NCBI GenBank assembly: GCA_018066005.1
Contig: JAGHSG010000055.1
Location: 1-41,435, forward strand
From: Bacteroidales bacterium
GTDB lineage: Bacteria > Bacteroidota > Bacteroidia > Bacteroidales > Paludibacteraceae
DNA: 41,435 nt
Direction: 5' to 3'
Below the pieces are notes generated by a model. It had not been told where the DNA came from. It saw nothing but the letters and a program-made list of their open reading frames with translations, and searched no databases. Position 1 is the stretch's first letter; each line of letters opens with the position of its first letter. This document shows, piece after piece, positions 34,901 through 41,435 of this stretch. The position numbers were made by a program, and so were the translations under genes.

Positions 34901-34980
34901 TAATCTTCTGTCACGGTAGAAGCGGCATGAAGACTAACGATCATAGTCAAAGCGACTATACTCAATACCAATTTTTTCAT
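31918..34980 (-). CDS. Secreted multidomain protein: Ig-like + EEP nuclease/phosphatase + beta-helix
   Basis: The 1,020-aa exported protein (signal peptide LSIVALTMIVSLHAA) has four parts. An N-terminal module at about 25-215 ends in GPITITPYLLYT. A bacterial Ig-like (BIG_2) domain at about 215-285 contains SSNPAVATVDANGQVT. An endonuclease/exonuclease/phosphatase (EEP) domain at about 288-535 has FNIRTSG, LQEV, THLD, AGDMN, LIDFVYVHG and the terminal SDHLPTV, so the metal site looks complete. A right-handed beta-helix follows at about 560-900. The tail ends LYIRHQHKWYDVLGR, similar to the ends of neighbouring proteins. The EEP fold hydrolyses phosphodiesters or phosphomonoesters; the substrate is unknown. 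Confidence 0.85.
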   Translation of the reverse strand: MKKLVLSIVALTMIVSLHAASTVTEDYKNINQPTATSSYSRSICSFDSQLPLIYRNARRGTDDSISVDGRKIQAMWLCRVVGEAKKYNSYVEIGQDENKGEGRLEIKFEGGVKTISFPYCQFGYDPNKGDDKAHLVLAVKINDKAVDSVQFDAQKELSRVTSIYTSKELNVKTKAKITVANLSYPRDNPTTYTYGRMLVGPITITPYLLYTEKEVQLTVGQQYTNESLIDNHNDQNPVQYKSSNPAVATVDANGQVTTIQEGTTTITASWGGLSTSYVLSVAPAIETTHRIGTFNIRTSGASSDTGDKAWSARRDAVLTMIKDTMAYDVVSLQEVSTTQHNYIESQLSGTYTLLSSGTAGGAELLYRTAKYEVLDKGTFWLAPDPSKKPSKPSWDAEYIRMTVWAKLKDRQSGEIFVFGATHLDLNPVSIREGARVNAEQLSQIAGDYPCIVAGDMNCEPIDHDPHANFGTYFANARQICKVEPRGSYNTFSSGMNPIGASKLIDFVYVHGIEIEDYYVSASTIGRSLLPSDHLPTVCKMTMLSPNRERKHIVTNVEELRQAARTVQPNDTIVLTDGEYDLAETSLAIANTCVMEGSEKAVLTGKCQLIQLADFVSLTINGITIRDAVGTIEMQGSVVQGKGNWLTLNSCTVENCTTEGNGLINSNLCALNVDSCVFRYNKSINAWGVLYATGNTRCPVTVTNSLFDGNEAYDAPALGMTSEADAYFYGNSFINNKAENMGTVAINCPTNAKDIRFVNNTFAKNSIDIESGFINQGIGGSAIYAQISNTGTLTLMSNTVVGNVTACWEEPGVPADDFEGSALYVLSGKLLLANNIIAGNYSSTSGIGDIYMATPNMLKNSLSNLFSSEDNMNIESGLFDWEATDYTTACSELVNLFGGYVDNNIYKPVMYDYDGVIALSPISTRYADQDINILQSSDFEAATVGSDILNVGSTSGTLTVDQAGNTRDTKHSVPGTMEALQTPTELPQVMNTALVAPNAKWLINGNLYIRHQHKWYDVLGR

Positions 34981-34998
34981 ATTCGTTTTGTTGTTAAC

Positions 34999-35820
34999 TT
35001 ATTTAACAGTAAAAAGAACTTGTATAGGACGGTGGTCGCTTAAGAAAGGCACGGATGTAGTGTCCTTGATAACTTCAAATTTTTCGGCTTTGGCATTGCG
35101 GTAAAAGATGAAGTCGATAATCTTGTCCTTATCAGGGTTGTGTCTAAAACCTGTGAAGGTTTTTTCCTGAGTTGTTTTCTTAGCCTCGGCCTGTGACCAG
35201 TGCATATAGTCGTACATCGGAATCAGGGCACTGTCCTCGGGCTCCACATTCATGTCTCCCATAACGAACAGAGCCATAGTGTCACCACTCAGGGCACGCA
35301 GGGTGTCTGCTATTTGGCGCAGAGATTCCTGACGGGCGATAGCTCCCTTATGATCCAAGTGCGTGTTGAACACAATCATTTCATGTCCTGTTTTTTTGCT
35401 ACGCAACAGGATATAGGTAGCTATGCGTTCGTATTTGGCATCCCATCCTTTGGACTGTACGTTAGGTGTTTCGCTGAGCCAGAAAGTTCGGCTTTGAACG
35501 AGGTCGTATTTATCGGTACGCCAATAGAGCGGGCAACTCTCGTCACTCCACACCCCGGGTGTGCGTCCTTGTACAACGTGTTGGTATTGCGGCAGATGTT
35601 CGGATATATAAGCATCCGATTCATCCACCACTTCCTGCATTCCGAACACATCGGGTTGCAGTCTATTTAACATATCCACGCACGCGTCGCGACGGAATTG
35701 CCACGAGTTGGTACCGTCATCTTTGTGCGCATCACGGATGTTAAACGACATGATGGTGGTCTTTTCAGAAGCGCACCCCATCAATAAAAGGGTCATTACG
35801 GCCAATAAACTTTTTTTCAT
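34999..35820 (-). CDS. EEP-family lipoprotein (DNase I/sphingomyelinase-like fold)
   Basis: The 273-aa lipoprotein (LLLMGC, Cys16) consists of one EEP domain. The full motif series is present: SFNIRDAHKDD, GMQEV (metal Glu), NTHLDHKG (catalytic His), MGDMNVEP, KIIDFIFYRN and LSDHRPIQV (His of the terminal SDH). It is paralogous to the EEP domain of the adjacent 1,020-aa protein, and both use the WxxRRDA segment after the first motif. Family members cut nucleic acids, phosphoinositides or sphingomyelin. The locus context (organophosphate carrier, PIG-L) fits a phosphate-bearing substrate. Confidence 0.88.
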   Translation of the reverse strand: MKKSLLAVMTLLLMGCASEKTTIMSFNIRDAHKDDGTNSWQFRRDACVDMLNRLQPDVFGMQEVVDESDAYISEHLPQYQHVVQGRTPGVWSDESCPLYWRTDKYDLVQSRTFWLSETPNVQSKGWDAKYERIATYILLRSKKTGHEMIVFNTHLDHKGAIARQESLRQIADTLRALSGDTMALFVMGDMNVEPEDSALIPMYDYMHWSQAEAKKTTQEKTFTGFRHNPDKDKIIDFIFYRNAKAEKFEVIKDTTSVPFLSDHRPIQVLFTVK

Positions 35821-35846
35821 TATTCAATACTTTTTATAGAATTTGT

Positions 35847-38800
35847 TTATTGCAGACGTTGTCCTACGGCATTGTAGGTTCCAAACGGAGTAACGAGGAT
35901 GATTTGTCGGTTAGACCAATATTTCTTGGTTTTTCCGCTTTCTTCCCAAGGACGAATTACATCCATTTCCGTTGGCGTAGGGGATTTTTTAATCAGAACG
36001 GGATAGCTGGCCCCTTGCTCAAATTCGGAACCTAATTTGGTTGCAACCGTTCCGTCCTTCATTTGTGTGTCGGTAGCGGAGGTAACCTCTGCAGCAGCAG
36101 GAGTACCGCTTCCGTAAGCGTTGGTGCAAGATGTTTCAAGGTAGTAGCAGTTGATTAATTGCACTTTTGTACCGTCTGCATTTCCAGCAATCGCACCCAA
36201 AGCACATGCAGCGGTTGTTGCCTGTCCTTGAGCAGCGCGGTCATCTTTGATGGCACCGTAGTTATAGCAGTTCTTCACAGTAATAGCGCGGTCTGTAGAA
36301 GATGATTTAGCATATCCCACGATACCGCCCATGCGAGCAGCAAAGTCTCGTTGCAGACCCATCGTGCAAAGGCTATAGCAGTTGGTTATGCGGGTGTTGA
36401 AACCATAACCGAGAATACCTCCGTATATACCGTTTCGGCGGATACGCCATGTACCGGAAGCATAGCAGCGGTTGATGATATTCACATCCTCGCTGGAATT
36501 ATCGCGTCCGCAAATCAGTCCTACAGCACCTGTTTCCGTGTTGGTAAAGAGGTTCATATTAACGGAACAATCTTCGATAAGCGACCCCATCATACCTCCG
36601 CAAAGGATACCGCATCCAAGAGTAACAGGAGCAGGCGTTCCCTCTCGGTTATAGTGACACTCTTCTGTACCGCTCAGGCGGATATTGCGCAGCGTAGCAT
36701 GGTCGATTAATCCGAACAGCCCCACAAACGTCATTTGACCTAAGACAGGATCTTCTTCGCTATAGATGCAGAAGCCGGAAATCTTGTAGTCTTGGCCATT
36801 GTATGTGCCCTTAAAAGGAGTTGTCTCCGAACCAATCGGTGTTTTCCAACTAAGCGATTTAGTATGGTTCATATCAATATCTGCCGTCTGAATGGCACTA
36901 ATTGTATTCGAGCCGCGATTGACAGCCGCAGCGAACTCCTCTAAGTCAGCACGCGAAGCGATGGTATAGGTGATATCCTTCGCCTCGGCGGTATTGAGTA
37001 TGAGGGTGTAGTTGCCTTCGTGTATTTTATCCTCAGCTACCACTTTGATGCGTATCTCGGTGGATGTACCGGCTTCGGGGGCAGCGACTTCATAGTATCC
37101 GCGGATATCGGTGTCAGGTATGTCGGCTTTGCCTTGATACAAGAACGGAGATGCCTTGGTAGAGGTCGGCAATACCCATAATTGCATCGTTGACATGTCT
37201 TGATCTACGGGGCATGTGTATTCCTTTTGTCCTTCTACCAGCGGTATATTCATACCATTGACACGCAGCGTAACTAATGTTGAATCATCATCGCTGACCA
37301 CAGGAACGAGCGGTTCCTTATAATCGGTCAATTCGGTCACGTTGAAGGGGTGCTCTATAGCAGCCTGTGCAGCAGCGCGGCACATATTGGAGCAATAGTC
37401 ATCCAACGTAGTTGGTTGATAGATAATGTCCTTAGGTTCAGTGCCAAAGATGCGATTATACCAGCACAACGATGCTATATAGCGTCCGTAGTTATAATCC
37501 AGATGATAGCCGTCACGGTTGAGCGTATGTCCTACATAAGAAGTACGGGCATTCTGTATGGCTGTTCCGGCAGGAATGACCATGATGGTATCTATACCGG
37601 TGTATTTCATAATGGCTTTGGTAGCATTAACGATGCTGTCATACATGACTTGTGTGTCCTTGCCATACAGATCGAAAGCCTTATAGGTAGATGTTGAGTC
37701 GTATGCCCACGTCATATACATACCTATCTTGACATACGGATTGGAGCAAGATGCTTTAATATCAGCAATCAGGGTCTTGATATGGGGTATATACGACTTA
37801 ACGATACCGGCACTATCATGGTCGGATTGGATGTAGACGTAATCCCACGGTTCGTCCTCAATAGCGCCACGCAGGGTAGCGGAGTTGGAACCGGTGGAAG
37901 ACATATTGCCTTCGGGGTCAAACTTGTAGTAGTTATACTTCTTGGCGTTGGTCTCATAGAACGTAGCGTGCTCGCTCTGCCATGTACCACCACGGTAAGG
38001 ATAACCCACAATGGCTTTCTTGCCTTGACCGATGACAATAGGCATCATGTGTTGCTGCAAAGCATCCATCGTGAAACTATTTCCGATACCCAAGATACGA
38101 ACGGTATCACTCGGAACCCATTTTTCCAGGACTCTCAAACTATACGTTGTGGTGACATCTCCCCAAGCGGCTTGGACGGTAACATTACCGGCTTTCAGAC
38201 CGGTCACTTCACCGGTAGCAGCATCGATAGTAGCCACACCGTCGTTCGCACCTACGATGCTATAAACGATAGCCGTTGCGTCATCACGGTTGTCAATGAG
38301 TTGGTCATTGGTAAAGGTGGTGGCTTGAGTCAAATCAAGCGTAGCATACTTTTGGGTGTAGTACAAATAAGGTACTATCTCAAAGGCATCAAAGGTGATA
38401 CGGCCGTTTGCAGTCAGCGGTGTACCAGATTCGGTAGTGTACGATTTATTCTCTAACTTGATAGCGGTGTTCTTCTTGGCAGATACATTTTGAGCGAAGA
38501 AGAAATGCTCCAAGGTAGTTGCTCCACTGGGGTCTGTAACCACGTATTCCATCGGATATTCGGTATCGTTGATGGTGGCCACGAGTTTCAGCGTTGCACC
38601 TTTCTCGCTTGCCCATTGTTTCCAATTGAACGAGAAGTATTTGATACCGCCTTCAAGTGTCGTTTTGGAATCAATAAATCCTGTAGCAAAGATATTATTT
38701 CCTTGAACACCTGTTCCGCCGATGGTATCGTTATCGCCACGACGAGCATAATAAGTTTGCCAAGTAATATCTATATCGCCCTTCACGGCTTCGCCTCCTG

Positions 38801-41297
38801 CGGTTGAAATCAAACCCTTAGGCATTTGAGTGAAGTGCTCTACAAGTTTTTTGTCGGTTGCTATACCGGTACGAACAATCAACGTATAAGAATCTTGCCA
38901 TGCCAAGTATTTCTGTGTTTCTTCCATGGTGGCAGTGATTACAGCCGTACCGATACCTTTAATCGTTACCTTACCATCAGCATCCACTTCTGCCACGGAG
39001 GTATTATCACTCGTGTAAGCAGGAGTAGCATCGCCGGCAGTAATGACTACTGCATTGGTAAAGGAACCATCGGCAAGAACTTTCTCCACTTTGCCTTCGG
39101 TAGCAAACTTAGCATCTACATTTCCCTTGGAGTTGATGGTTAATGTATAGGTAGTCTTTGCCTCGCCGTATGCGGCTTGAACGGTAACGGTACCGGTTTT
39201 CTGGCAAGTTACCTCACCGGTGGAAGCATCGATAGAAGCCACACCGTCGTTATCACCTACTATGCTATAAACGATAGCCGTTGCGTCATCGCGGTTGTCA
39301 ATGAGTTGGTCATTGGTAAAGGTGGCGGCTTTGGTCATATCTATCGTAGTATCTTTTGCGGTATAGAAGATATACGGAGTAATGGAGATAGGACCAATCT
39401 GCAAGGCAGTCGTGCTTTGCGGATTAGCAATCTTCAGTTTTGTATTGCTCTTTATACCAAAGTTACTATTGAATACAAGGTCGGGGTCGTTTTGGTTATA
39501 GGCCTCACCCGTTTGAACCTCCTTTGTAAGTGTACGTTCTACACCTCCTGCTATTACGCTGACGGAAACAGGAGTAGCAGTTTTGTTAAACTTATTCCAC
39601 AGGAATCCTACACGTTTAATACCACCTTCGATGGTAGTCTCCATCGAAGCGCCTCCGTTACCGGCCAGCCAGATAGAAGGTGTTTTATTAAAGAGTATAT
39701 CCGATTCTTTCGTGCGAACACCGGTAGTGATTGTCCAAGTGTAGTATGCACCTACCCGATCAGCCGCGGACGCACCTCCGGAGTTTCTCTCAAACGTCTC
39801 AACGTAAGCATCTTCTTTGGGGTCGGTAATGGTTAATGCATAACTTGCCTCAGCAGCCGCATACGTCTTGCAAGCGGCAATCTTAGCCGTGATGGTGGTT
39901 GCACCTTCGCCAATAATGGTAATCACGCCTTCGGCATTTACGGTAGCCACCGTCTCGTCGCTACTTGTGTATGTGATTGCACCGTCACCGTCTTTCGTTA
40001 AGGTGTTAACATAACCGATGACATTCATATCTTTTTCCACAGCGTCTCCGTCTGCAAAACTAACAGTAGGAACAGGCAAGGTATTGATATGTAAACTCAT
40101 CGTTGTATAGGCATCTTCGTATGTTGCCTTAACCGTAATATCTTCAGCGGTTGTTACTTTGGACATATCAACAACACCCGTCGTTGCATCAATTGTTGCT
40201 TGGGCACCCTCGGTAACGATGCTGTATGTCACCACTCCGCCCAAGGTGTTGTTAATCAACCCAGTCGTTGCATCGTAGGTTTTATCCGCAGCATTCGCGG
40301 TTTGAGCCTTTTGGGTGTAACGGATATAAGGAATGATGGTGATAGGACCAACAACGATACGATTACCATTTACTCCCTCTAAGCGCAAGGTAGCATTGGA
40401 TTTAACCTCCGGAGAGAACATGAATGTTCTATCGGCAGGTCGGCTTGCTGTTGTGGTACCGGTAAAAGTGTCATCCTGGGTTTTGTCACCAACTGTGACG
40501 GTGATTTTCTCGGTTTTATCGGTTTCTTTTGCAGTAGCACCCTGATTCCATAAGAATGAAAGAGCTTTGACACCACCTTCAGCCGTGGTTTGCATGTGCG
40601 GATTAGCCGCCCATCCTATACCTACACCGGGAGTGTTATTGGTTTTTAGTTTATCCATATCATTGGACGGATTCGTATGTCTGATTCCTTCCATCTCCCA
40701 TTCTCCGTAGGTACCTAATTTGGTCGTTGCGGCTGTATTGTGATTCCACAACGTATCTCCAACAGGATCTCTGAACTCCTCTATTAAGGATTGTTCTACT
40801 AATTCATACGTAACTGTGAATTGGGTAATACGGGCATTAATATTGGTAGAAGAACTACTTGCAGCGGTACAACCTACATACAAAGTGGCGGATTGTTTAT
40901 CCACAGTTACAGAAGAGCCACTTGCTATTTGGTCTGCTTCAGCAATGCCAAACCCTGACTTAAAACTCAGTATTCCGCTGTTTTGGGGGCTATAAGTGAT
41001 TTTGATGGTTTTAATTATATACCCCAGAGCAGCACTAATGGTAAATTCGCCATTAGAATCACCTTGGTACATATACCATTTACTGCTGGTATAATAACCA
41101 TTCGGGTAAACACATATCTTGTCCGAAGATGTTTTAGCGGCTACTGAGATGACATCATTCATGGTGAATGACTGATAAGCCGTAGCATTTGCCCAACCAT
41201 GCATGGTTGCTAATTGGTCAACGGTTTTCGTTACTGTCTCACCCCATGCCAACATTGTAGCGCAGAGGGCGAGGGTTAATAATACTTGTTTTTTCAT
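35847..41297 (-). CDS. Giant exported Ig-like/DUF4886/GLUG repeat protein
   Basis: The 1,816-aa protein begins with a signal peptide (VLLTLALCATMLAWG). Three copies of a ~160-aa module with an EGG(I/V)K...SF/GF.W core end in PYxxYT (about 170-332, 500-640, 817-977), each followed by BIG_2-like Ig repeats. A DUF4886 domain at about 1065-1320 opens with ILGIGNSFTMDA and resembles SGNH-type hydrolases (GNS near the start; DGYHLDYNYGRY late). A GLUG-repeat region at about 1440-1685 (GGILGYG, GGIVGYA) precedes a short tail ending TYNAVGQRLQ. It is likely a surface-displayed or secreted binding/hydrolytic protein of the SusC/D locus. Two of its Ig segments are almost identical at the DNA level. Confidence 0.8.
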   Translation of the reverse strand: MKKQVLLTLALCATMLAWGETVTKTVDQLATMHGWANATAYQSFTMNDVISVAAKTSSDKICVYPNGYYTSSKWYMYQGDSNGEFTISAALGYIIKTIKITYSPQNSGILSFKSGFGIAEADQIASGSSVTVDKQSATLYVGCTAASSSSTNINARITQFTVTYELVEQSLIEEFRDPVGDTLWNHNTAATTKLGTYGEWEMEGIRHTNPSNDMDKLKTNNTPGVGIGWAANPHMQTTAEGGVKALSFLWNQGATAKETDKTEKITVTVGDKTQDDTFTGTTTASRPADRTFMFSPEVKSNATLRLEGVNGNRIVVGPITIIPYIRYTQKAQTANAADKTYDATTGLINNTLGGVVTYSIVTEGAQATIDATTGVVDMSKVTTAEDITVKATYEDAYTTMSLHINTLPVPTVSFADGDAVEKDMNVIGYVNTLTKDGDGAITYTSSDETVATVNAEGVITIIGEGATTITAKIAACKTYAAAEASYALTITDPKEDAYVETFERNSGGASAADRVGAYYTWTITTGVRTKESDILFNKTPSIWLAGNGGASMETTIEGGIKRVGFLWNKFNKTATPVSVSVIAGGVERTLTKEVQTGEAYNQNDPDLVFNSNFGIKSNTKLKIANPQSTTALQIGPISITPYIFYTAKDTTIDMTKAATFTNDQLIDNRDDATAIVYSIVGDNDGVASIDASTGEVTCQKTGTVTVQAAYGEAKTTYTLTINSKGNVDAKFATEGKVEKVLADGSFTNAVVITAGDATPAYTSDNTSVAEVDADGKVTIKGIGTAVITATMEETQKYLAWQDSYTLIVRTGIATDKKLVEHFTQMPKGLISTAGGEAVKGDIDITWQTYYARRGDNDTIGGTGVQGNNIFATGFIDSKTTLEGGIKYFSFNWKQWASEKGATLKLVATINDTEYPMEYVVTDPSGATTLEHFFFAQNVSAKKNTAIKLENKSYTTESGTPLTANGRITFDAFEIVPYLYYTQKYATLDLTQATTFTNDQLIDNRDDATAIVYSIVGANDGVATIDAATGEVTGLKAGNVTVQAAWGDVTTTYSLRVLEKWVPSDTVRILGIGNSFTMDALQQHMMPIVIGQGKKAIVGYPYRGGTWQSEHATFYETNAKKYNYYKFDPEGNMSSTGSNSATLRGAIEDEPWDYVYIQSDHDSAGIVKSYIPHIKTLIADIKASCSNPYVKIGMYMTWAYDSTSTYKAFDLYGKDTQVMYDSIVNATKAIMKYTGIDTIMVIPAGTAIQNARTSYVGHTLNRDGYHLDYNYGRYIASLCWYNRIFGTEPKDIIYQPTTLDDYCSNMCRAAAQAAIEHPFNVTELTDYKEPLVPVVSDDDSTLVTLRVNGMNIPLVEGQKEYTCPVDQDMSTMQLWVLPTSTKASPFLYQGKADIPDTDIRGYYEVAAPEAGTSTEIRIKVVAEDKIHEGNYTLILNTAEAKDITYTIASRADLEEFAAAVNRGSNTISAIQTADIDMNHTKSLSWKTPIGSETTPFKGTYNGQDYKISGFCIYSEEDPVLGQMTFVGLFGLIDHATLRNIRLSGTEECHYNREGTPAPVTLGCGILCGGMMGSLIEDCSVNMNLFTNTETGAVGLICGRDNSSEDVNIINRCYASGTWRIRRNGIYGGILGYGFNTRITNCYSLCTMGLQRDFAARMGGIVGYAKSSSTDRAITVKNCYNYGAIKDDRAAQGQATTAACALGAIAGNADGTKVQLINCYYLETSCTNAYGSGTPAAAEVTSATDTQMKDGTVATKLGSEFEQGASYPVLIKKSPTPTEMDVIRPWEESGKTKKYWSNRQIILVTPFGTYNAVGQRLQ
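38167..38325. repeat. Copy A of a ~159-bp repeat within the giant gene
   Basis: This segment is nearly identical to 39172-39330, including long exact runs such as TTGTCAATGAGTTGGTCATT. It encodes the last part of one Ig-like repeat and the start of the preceding TNDQLIDNRDDATAIVYSIV segment. Confidence 0.88.
39172..39330. repeat. Copy B of the ~159-bp repeat within the giant gene
   Basis: This is the direct repeat of 38167-38325, 1,005 bp away (335 codons), so unequal recombination between copies would delete or add exactly one module in frame. The best-matched part is 39211-39330. Confidence 0.88.
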
Positions 41298-41334
41298 TAC
41301 GAATAATAATTAATGCCTTAAAACTATTTTGCAA

Positions 41335-41435
41335 TTATTCTGTTGGAATGGGGCTAAACTCTTTGCCATTAACCGGCGAGCCACCAATAACTACTCCAAG
41401 CACATCTGTGCACGGGAGCAACATAATCTCTAAAC
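41335..41435 (-). CDS. 3' end of an unidentified gene (partial)
   Basis: One minus-strand frame stays open from the window edge to a TAA at 41335-41337 and encodes 32 residues ending VNGKEFSPIPTE. The other two minus frames contain stops. It ends 37 bp before the giant Ig-like gene and has the same orientation, so it is probably the upstream gene of the same operon. The fragment is too short to assign to a family. Confidence 0.5.
   Translation of the reverse strand, partial: LEIMLLPCTDVLGVVIGGSPVNGKEFSPIPTE

Overview
The window comes from a bacterium of the phylum Bacteroidetes, most likely order Bacteroidales. The left edge is the 5' end of a Bacteroidetes-type 16S rRNA gene, the primary sigma factor is the short (287 aa) form typical of the phylum, and eight promoter-like sites fit the Bacteroidetes pattern TTTG / 19-20 nt / TAnnTTTG. 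Gene content agrees: SusC/SusD pair, GldD, Porin_10-type porin, bacterial PcrB, GH57/GH133 glycogen genes. I cannot fix a genus from sequence alone.

Layout. (1) 1-1900: a partial rRNA operon read leftwards from two tandem promoters, and a tRNA-Arg(UCU)-rpoD transcript. (2) 1909-11988, minus strand: one tightly packed run, manC-like - glycogen debranching enzyme - GT4 glycogen synthase-like - GH57 - porin - clpC-like - trxA, with ATGA/TAATG overlaps at most junctions. It starts at a promoter at 12008-12039. (3) 12076-14910, plus strand: gldD - pcrB - tadA - dus, driven by a divergent promoter. (4) 14883-17458, minus: a helix-hairpin-helix outer-membrane protein and a beta-barrel protein. They diverge from a plus-strand membrane protein (17527-18261) through two interleaved promoters. 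(5) 18235-21995, plus: a promoter, a ~315-nt structured leader, malQ (CBM20-CBM20-GH77) and a lipoprotein esterase. (6) 22018-41435, minus: a SusC/SusD locus with no recognisable glycoside hydrolase. It has two endonuclease/exonuclease/phosphatase (EEP) proteins, a 1,816-aa Ig-like/DUF4886/GLUG protein, a beta-helix protein, an organophosphate-antiporter-like MFS carrier and a PIG-L deacetylase fused to a decayed NagB domain. An unidentified gene runs off the right edge.

How it fits together. GH133, GT4, GH57 and, separately, MalQ form cytoplasmic alpha-glucan (glycogen/maltodextrin) metabolism. The right-hand locus looks like a capture-cleave-import system for a phosphorylated or phosphodiester-linked substrate, which is inference.

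Most unusual are arrays of tiny perfect hairpins whose stems change sequence from unit to unit while spacer and period stay fixed: four units, period 23-24 bp, between the GT4 and GH57 genes; three units, period ~20 bp, making up almost the whole gldD 5' UTR; three more units, period exactly 20 bp, inside the gldD coding sequence without breaking the frame; and a possible single unit after the PIG-L gene. Other oddities are a GH57 lacking its catalytic Asp, a ClpC lacking its middle domain, a truncated ManC, and short tandem repeats inside or beside genes.
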